NCBI GenBank assembly: GCA_028698995.1
Contig: JAQVVM010000044.1
Location: 1 to 39,236 of the forward strand
Length of the DNA stretch: 39,236 nucleotides
Direction: 5' to 3'
Origin: Bacteroidales bacterium
GTDB taxonomy: Bacteria; Bacteroidota; Bacteroidia; Bacteroidales; PXBB01
The position numbers and the translations under genes are program-made. A model generated the notes under the pieces. The model was not told where the DNA came from, did no database searches, and saw only the letters and a list, made by a program, of their open reading frames with translations. This document shows, piece by piece, positions 34,923 through 39,236 of the stretch. Numbering within the stretch: the first letter of the stretch is position 1; each line of letters starts with the position of its first letter.

Positions 34923-34942
34923 ATAGTTTTAAGGAACTATTT
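34921..34942. terminator. Weak bidirectional hairpin covering both convergent stop codons
   Basis: AAATAGTT, loop TTAAGG, AACTATTT form a perfect 8-bp, AT-rich inverted repeat. It includes the end of the dipeptidase TAA (34920-34922) and the TAG (34939-34937) that would end the extended TMTC-like frame. It lacks a long U-tract, so termination strength is doubtful. Confidence 0.35.
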
Positions 34943-35092
34943 ACAATACCTTAAAATTAATTCCTCAGACTGGAAAATGTTTAAGTTTTTAGCAGTAGAA
35001 AAATCTTTGCAGGCATTCTCAACTTCACCCATGCGGATAAATATTACGCCGCGATTATAAAAAGCTCTTCCATTAGTAGGATTTAATTTTAT
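34937..35092 (-). pseudogene. In-frame continuation of the TMTC-like gene beyond a premature TAA
   Basis: Directly after the TAA at 35095-35093, the same frame stays open for 51 codons to a TAG. It reads IKLNPTNGRAFYNRGVIFIR, then MGEVENACKDFSTAKNL and ends LILRYCK. This is a further TPR (NPTNGRAFYNRG) and a C-terminal cap matching the end of the paralogue at 30523-32577 (YLNRALVNIELGNIEDVCKD ... AQNLFNSYC). The stop falls at the conserved TPR position that is Ala in the preceding unit (TAAIALMP aligned with LNQ-stop-IKLNP). It was almost certainly coding recently. Confidence 0.82.
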
Positions 35093-36640
35093 TTACTGAT
35101 TGAGGTCTTCCAGTGCGCCAACGAAATTATTGAGATTAAGCCTTGCAATAGCTCTGTCGTTATAGGCATTGGCATCATTGGGCATAAGTGCTATTGCTGC
35201 AGTATAATCCTGTGCCGCTTTCTCAAAATTCTGTAATAAATTATGCACCAAACCCCTGTTATATAGTGTAAATCCATACGAATCATTAAGAGCAATAGCC
35301 CTATCATAATCTTCAAGGGCTTTTTGAATTTCATTCTTATAGTAGAATGCAATTCCCCTTGAATGGTAAGCATAAAAACTGTCGGGGTGTTTTTCTATTA
35401 CATCATCAAACAAAACAATCCCATTAGCCCATACCTTATTGCGATGGTGGGATTGCAAAGTGAAAAACATTACAAAAATTACAAGAACCAATAAGGTTAT
35501 AACCGAAATGCGCCCCTTAAACTGTAGGTATTTGTCTGCAATATATGCTATCCATACTGAAAAACCGATATAGGGCACATAGGTGTAACGCTCTGCCACA
35601 ATAGCACCTCCAACCGGAATAAATTGAATAACAGTAAATATGGTAAAAAGAAAAAACAATAATCCAAATGCAAAAACCTTTTTGTCCTTTAGCAGGAAAT
35701 AGAACCCTGAAACAGAACCCCAGATGATTACGGGACTCGCATAATATATGAAAGGTAAAGCCCCGTTTTCAGTTACCGGATGCGGATAAAATGCCGATAG
35801 ATTTATGGGTAAGAAAAACTTGTACAAATAGAACAACAAGGCATAATGGGCTACAAAAAATCGCTGAATAATGGTATAGTCGGGTGTTAAATACTGTGTT
35901 GATGCACCCTGCGATTTTAATGCAACAATGCCAAAAATAAGGGATAAAACAAAAAATGGTATTATTGGCAGGTATCTTTTGTAGTTGAAATCGGATTCTT
36001 TAAAAAAGACACAAATCAGTAGTACTAAAGGCAGACTTACTGCCGCAGATTTTGACAAAAGAGACAACACAAAGAAAAGAAGAGATGCTAGGTAAAGTTG
36101 TATTTTTTTTAATTCAGAAAATCGCAGAAACATAATCAGTGAAAGCAAGTAAAAAAAAGTATATAGAACATCTTTCCTTTCTGAAATCCATGAAACTGAT
36201 TCAACATGTAAGGGGTGAATAGCAAATAACAATGCTGTAATCAATGAAATATTGCGATTTTTAATCAATATTTTCAAAAAAACAAAGACTAAAAAAACAT
36301 TGCAAATATGTAACAATAAATTACTTACATGATAAGGTTTAGGGTTCAGTTTAAAAAAATGAAATTCAAGGGCATAAGATAATGTTGTCAGAGGATGATA
36401 ATTCCCCATGTGAAATGATGAGAAGATATTTTGAACACTTTCGGCTGAAAGTTTTTTAATAGCTTGGTTGTTTAATATATAACCATCATCATCCCAGTTG
36501 TTTACAAAATCATTGTCTAGTGAGTTAGCATAAACAATAAAGGTAAAAATTAGAACAAGAACGATATAAAAATTATATGAAACAGACGAGCCTTTTGATA
36601 GGCTTTGCCTGCTTTTTATTTTTGCTGCGGACTTTTTCAT
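35093..36640 (-). CDS. TMTC-like membrane protein with TPR array, truncated by an in-frame stop
   Basis: The 515 residues before the TAA have an N-terminal cytoplasmic start, about eleven membrane segments with FVNNWDDDGYIL at 45-56, HPLHVESVSWISERKDVLYT, LLSKSAAVSLPLVLL and ERYTYVPYIG. Three TPRs follow (SRGIAFYYKNEIQKALEDYD, YNRGLVHNLLQNFEKAAQDY and the NDRAIARLNLNNF unit). This is the same architecture as the 684-residue paralogue at 30523-32577. A fourth TPR and the C-terminal cap lie beyond the stop in the same frame, which would make a 567-codon gene down to 34937. The truncated protein may still fold, since the membrane domain is whole. It follows the GH57 gene by 28 bases. Confidence 0.8.
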   Translation of the reverse strand: MKKSAAKIKSRQSLSKGSSVSYNFYIVLVLIFTFIVYANSLDNDFVNNWDDDGYILNNQAIKKLSAESVQNIFSSFHMGNYHPLTTLSYALEFHFFKLNPKPYHVSNLLLHICNVFLVFVFLKILIKNRNISLITALLFAIHPLHVESVSWISERKDVLYTFFYLLSLIMFLRFSELKKIQLYLASLLFFVLSLLSKSAAVSLPLVLLICVFFKESDFNYKRYLPIIPFFVLSLIFGIVALKSQGASTQYLTPDYTIIQRFFVAHYALLFYLYKFFLPINLSAFYPHPVTENGALPFIYYASPVIIWGSVSGFYFLLKDKKVFAFGLLFFLFTIFTVIQFIPVGGAIVAERYTYVPYIGFSVWIAYIADKYLQFKGRISVITLLVLVIFVMFFTLQSHHRNKVWANGIVLFDDVIEKHPDSFYAYHSRGIAFYYKNEIQKALEDYDRAIALNDSYGFTLYNRGLVHNLLQNFEKAAQDYTAAIALMPNDANAYNDRAIARLNLNNFVGALEDLNQ

Positions 36641-36668
36641 TTAGGATATTTTAGCCCAAGGGAAATAG

Positions 36669-38321
36669 CTATTTACTTATAAAGTCAAGAATATATTTTT
36701 CAAAATCTTTCTTAGCCATTTTTAAATCTTTAGAAGCAACATTGTCAATAGTGGCAATCACATCTTCATATTCATGCAATTTTCTGATGCCCATCTGAGA
36801 TAGAAGCGTATCCTTCAATTCATCATTTAAATCATTAATAGAATAAGCCAAGAGTTTTACATCAACATCTTTCATTATTTCTTTAATGATTGATTTTGGT
36901 AAAATGTTAATTTTTCTTATATTAAAATTTTCAATAAGCTTTTCAATTTTTTCTTTGTTTGTTGTTTTTGTCTTTCTTTTCTTCATCTTTCTTTTAGGTT
37001 TTAAAGTTTGAGGTTCTTTTATATTTTGCTCTTTTTTTTCTGTCTTCTCTGTGTTTTTTTTCTTAACAGGCTTTATCTCTTTTTTAATTTCAGTATTGAC
37101 AATTTCCGGAACGATGACTTCTTTAAAATTAACAATATTGTTAATCCTTATAGAGAAATCAGCAAGAACATTCATGTAATTAATAAATGCCTCGTAAGGA
37201 CTTGGATATGGATTAAAATATTTATGCACTTCGCCATCTGAAAACCATTTGGTGCACATATAATAAAAATGATCACTGTTTTGAAGTCTTAACCAATCTC
37301 TTTGAATATTTTCATCGTTGCAGATGGTAATTTTTTCTTCCAAATTATACAACTTATTAAAAGCCTCATCCTGCAATTCATTTCCGAGCCAGGCAGTTAC
37401 ATCTCGCTCATCATCTGCCCATGAAATCGGATATGGAACACTGATGGAAGATACCGGTTGCAACTTTTTCCACAATTCGTTTGGTTGACTAAACATGTAA
37501 TTTGATGAACTTAAAACAACCTTGGGCAATTGTTTAATAAAATCAAAGATACCTGTTTCAGCCCATTGATGTTCTCCAAATGTTTCATAATCCATAAAGA
37601 GGTTGATTGTTTCGTTAAAAGGGTCTACATTGTTGAGCCATCCGGTAAACTTCTCGGCTGTGAGTGGCCATTCAGCCCATGATCTATCAGAAAAACGAAA
37701 AGCAATGTCATCACTGAGTCTAAAATTTTTAAGCAATACCTTTAGTTTGGGATTTATGGCATTACAATACATATAATTAGGGCTTTTCCATCCTAAAACA
37801 TGCTTGGCTCCTTCTGTAATCATTGTCCTGAAACCCATTTCCGCAATCTGCTCACCAATCAAATCCGAATAAATTAACTCGGTATTACGAAATGTTTTGG
37901 GCTTTTGCTTAAACAAAACCTCAATTTTTTTAGTGTGGGCATTGATTTGTTTGATAAACTCATTGTTGCTCTTTAGTGAAGATAGGGAATGTGCCTGTGT
38001 TTCAGCAAGGAATTCTACATTGTTGGTTTCTGCCAGTTTCTGAAAACTTTCTAATACGTCTGGTGCGTATAGTTCAAACTGAGCAAGGGCACTTCCCGAA
38101 ATCGAAAAACTGAGTTTAAATAAATTGCCGTATTCTTTTATCATGCTCAGTAAAAGATTATTCGCCGGCAGGTAACATCTTTCAGCCACTTTACGCATGA
38201 TATATCTGTTGGCGTAATCATCAAAATAATCATGTTTGTGTCCGATGTCAAAAAATCTGTAAGTTCTTAGCCTGAACGGTTGGTGAACCTGGAAGTACAA
38301 ACAAATATGTCTTTTATTCAT
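36669..38321 (-). CDS. GH57 alpha-amylase/glucanotransferase with Lys-rich linker and FliG-C-like domain
   Basis: From the ATG at 38321 this is a 550-residue protein (a TTG two codons earlier is less likely). Residues 1-395 are a GH57 catalytic domain: CLYFQVHQPFR at 7-17, RNTELIYSD at 145-153 with the presumed nucleophile Glu148, and MDYETFGEHQW at 243-253 with the presumed acid Asp244. A basic linker (about 411-458) holds many Lys and Glu. Residues about 466-550 resemble the FliG C-terminal helical domain, with SIIKEIMKDVDVKLLAYSI, DELKDTLLSQMGIRKL and EDVIATIDNVASKDLKMAKK. Together with the GT4 upstream it probably acts in cytoplasmic alpha-glucan (glycogen-like) metabolism. The C-terminal domain could serve for oligomerisation or docking (inference). 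Confidence 0.85.
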   Translation of the reverse strand: MNKRHICLYFQVHQPFRLRTYRFFDIGHKHDYFDDYANRYIMRKVAERCYLPANNLLLSMIKEYGNLFKLSFSISGSALAQFELYAPDVLESFQKLAETNNVEFLAETQAHSLSSLKSNNEFIKQINAHTKKIEVLFKQKPKTFRNTELIYSDLIGEQIAEMGFRTMITEGAKHVLGWKSPNYMYCNAINPKLKVLLKNFRLSDDIAFRFSDRSWAEWPLTAEKFTGWLNNVDPFNETINLFMDYETFGEHQWAETGIFDFIKQLPKVVLSSSNYMFSQPNELWKKLQPVSSISVPYPISWADDERDVTAWLGNELQDEAFNKLYNLEEKITICNDENIQRDWLRLQNSDHFYYMCTKWFSDGEVHKYFNPYPSPYEAFINYMNVLADFSIRINNIVNFKEVIVPEIVNTEIKKEIKPVKKKNTEKTEKKEQNIKEPQTLKPKRKMKKRKTKTTNKEKIEKLIENFNIRKINILPKSIIKEIMKDVDVKLLAYSINDLNDELKDTLLSQMGIRKLHEYEDVIATIDNVASKDLKMAKKDFEKYILDFISK

Positions 38322-38344
38322 TATCAAAATATATTTAGTTTTCT

Positions 38345-39236
38345 TTAATCATTATTTTTTAAAAGGGTTTTCTTATAAACATCCTCAACGTTATAGGCAG
38401 CTTTATCCCATTTTATAGAATCAACTTCAGCCTTGGCATAAATTTCAAACATCTTATTGATACCGTTGTAATGAAGAAGTCCGTAAATGGCATCTGCCAT
38501 GGCATCTACATCCCAGTAGTCAACTTTTATAGCATGCTTAAGTACTTCTGAAACACCTGATTGTTTTGAAATTATAACCGGCACATTGGAGCGCATTGCT
38601 TCAAGTGGAGCAATACCAAAAGGTTCAGAAACCGATGGCATGACATAAACATCACTGATACCATACATCCTGTCAACATCATCTCCTTTCAGAAATCCGG
38701 TAAAATGAAATTTGTCGGCTATTCCAAGCTTTGCAACACGTTTTATTGAGCGGTTGAGTAAATCACCGCTTCCGGCCATGACAAAGCGGACATTCTTTGT
38801 TTTTAATAGTACCTTATTTGCAGCTTCTATAAAGTAATCGGGACCTTTCTGATAAGTTATCCGTCCCAGAAAAGTTACAACCTTTTCCTTAAAATGCTTT
38901 TCAAATTTATCACGACCAGCATTTTCATTTGGCTCCACACCGTTGTGAACTGTAATTACTTTTTCTGGCTCAATTCCATAGCGTGACAGGACAATGTTTC
39001 TTGTAAAATGACTGACAGTTATTACTGCGTCTGCAGCCATCATCCCATCTTTTTCAATATTATATACTATTTCATTGATGTTTTCTCCTGAACGGTCAAA
39101 TTCTGTAGCATGCATGTGAACAACTAATGGTTTGCCGGATATCCTTTTTGCCGCTACCCCTGCCGGATATGTCAGCCAATCGTGGGCATGAATGACATCA
39201 AAATCATTTTCCATGGCAATTTGAGATGCTACCAGG
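38345..39236 (-). CDS. Family 4 glycosyltransferase, glycogen-synthase-like (5' end outside window)
   Basis: 296 residues are visible. The frame is open to the window end (LVASQIA before the Met at 39214), so the true start lies outside. DVIHAHDWLTYPAGVAAKRI and HMHATEFDRSGENIN are typical of GT4/starch-synthase-like enzymes. VVTFLGRITYQKGPDYFIEA, VRFVMAGSGD and the E-x7-E region SVSEPFGIAPLEAMRSNVPV are complete. GT4-GH57 pairs of this kind sit with debranching enzyme in Bacteroidota glycogen loci (from my knowledge of Bacteroides genomes), and the GH57 starts 23 bases downstream of the stop. It probably makes or extends an alpha-glucan. Confidence 0.88.
   Translation of the reverse strand, partial: LVASQIAMENDFDVIHAHDWLTYPAGVAAKRISGKPLVVHMHATEFDRSGENINEIVYNIEKDGMMAADAVITVSHFTRNIVLSRYGIEPEKVITVHNGVEPNENAGRDKFEKHFKEKVVTFLGRITYQKGPDYFIEAANKVLLKTKNVRFVMAGSGDLLNRSIKRVAKLGIADKFHFTGFLKGDDVDRMYGISDVYVMPSVSEPFGIAPLEAMRSNVPVIISKQSGVSEVLKHAIKVDYWDVDAMADAIYGLLHYNGINKMFEIYAKAEVDSIKWDKAAYNVEDVYKKTLLKNND

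Noticed and set aside
1-39236. tRNA, rRNA, transposase, integrase or toxin-antitoxin genes
   Set aside because: I looked for T-loop-like motifs, known transposase and integrase motifs and small paired ORFs, and found none that could be supported.

Overview
The window looks like an AT-rich chromosomal segment of a member of the Bacteroidota, probably not closely related to the cultured model species. The evidence is two secreted proteins with type IX secretion (T9SS) C-terminal domains, a DUF4468-type protein, a Gly-X-Y collagen-like exported protein, a class I glutaminyl-tRNA synthetase, and repeated upstream matches to the Bacteroidota -7 promoter element TAnnTTTG. I found no rRNA, tRNA, CRISPR array, insertion sequence or phage module. 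No stretch over 300 bases lacks a gene; the longest gene-poor gap is 2625-2861, in which I see nothing.

Layout. (a) 1-2624, plus strand: 3' part of a polytopic GT-C-like protein, MazG, and a secreted DUF4468 protein. (b) 6575-2862, minus strand: a four-ORF set of methyltransferase, dolichyl-phosphate-glucose-synthase-like GT2, a DUF6311-like membrane protein, and an ILEI-like fragment that appears to be its frameshifted C-terminus. (c) 6721-10573, plus strand: glnS, a Wzt-like ABC ATPase and a UbiA-like protein, divergent from set (b) across a perfect palindrome. (d) 14513-10621, minus strand: an M43 metalloprotease and a glutamine synthetase, separated by a clear terminator. (e) 14684-17686: a 1000-residue protein with seven Cys-rich PKD repeats. 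(f) 21106-17788, minus strand: GT4, flippase and methyltransferase of a polysaccharide pathway. (g) 21214-23889: dgt, rhomboid protease and class IV aminotransferase. (h) A 61-residue Cys-containing protein on the minus strand, facing tadA and a NarL-type regulator on the plus strand. (i) 28425-25316, minus strand: collagen-like protein and beta-barrel protein. (j) 28548-30541: two poorly characterised membrane proteins. (k) 33150-30523, minus strand: P-loop kinase and a TMTC-like TPR membrane protein. (l) C69 dipeptidase at 33225-34922. (m) 39236-34937, minus strand: GT4, GH57 and a second TMTC-like TPR protein.

The common theme is the cell envelope and glycans. There are five polytopic membrane proteins of GT-C or GT-C-like appearance, a lipid-phosphate-sugar synthase, a flippase, a polysaccharide ABC ATPase, two GT4 enzymes and a GH57 enzyme, interspersed with housekeeping genes (mazG, glnS, dgt, tadA, glutamine synthetase).

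The most interesting points are three. The GH57 enzyme has a lysine-rich linker and a C-terminal domain resembling the FliG C-terminal domain. The second TMTC-like gene has an in-frame stop, after which 51 codons of clear TPR/C-terminal homology continue in the same frame. The DUF6311-like gene is split from its ILEI-like tail at a short TA repeat, consistent with dinucleotide slippage.
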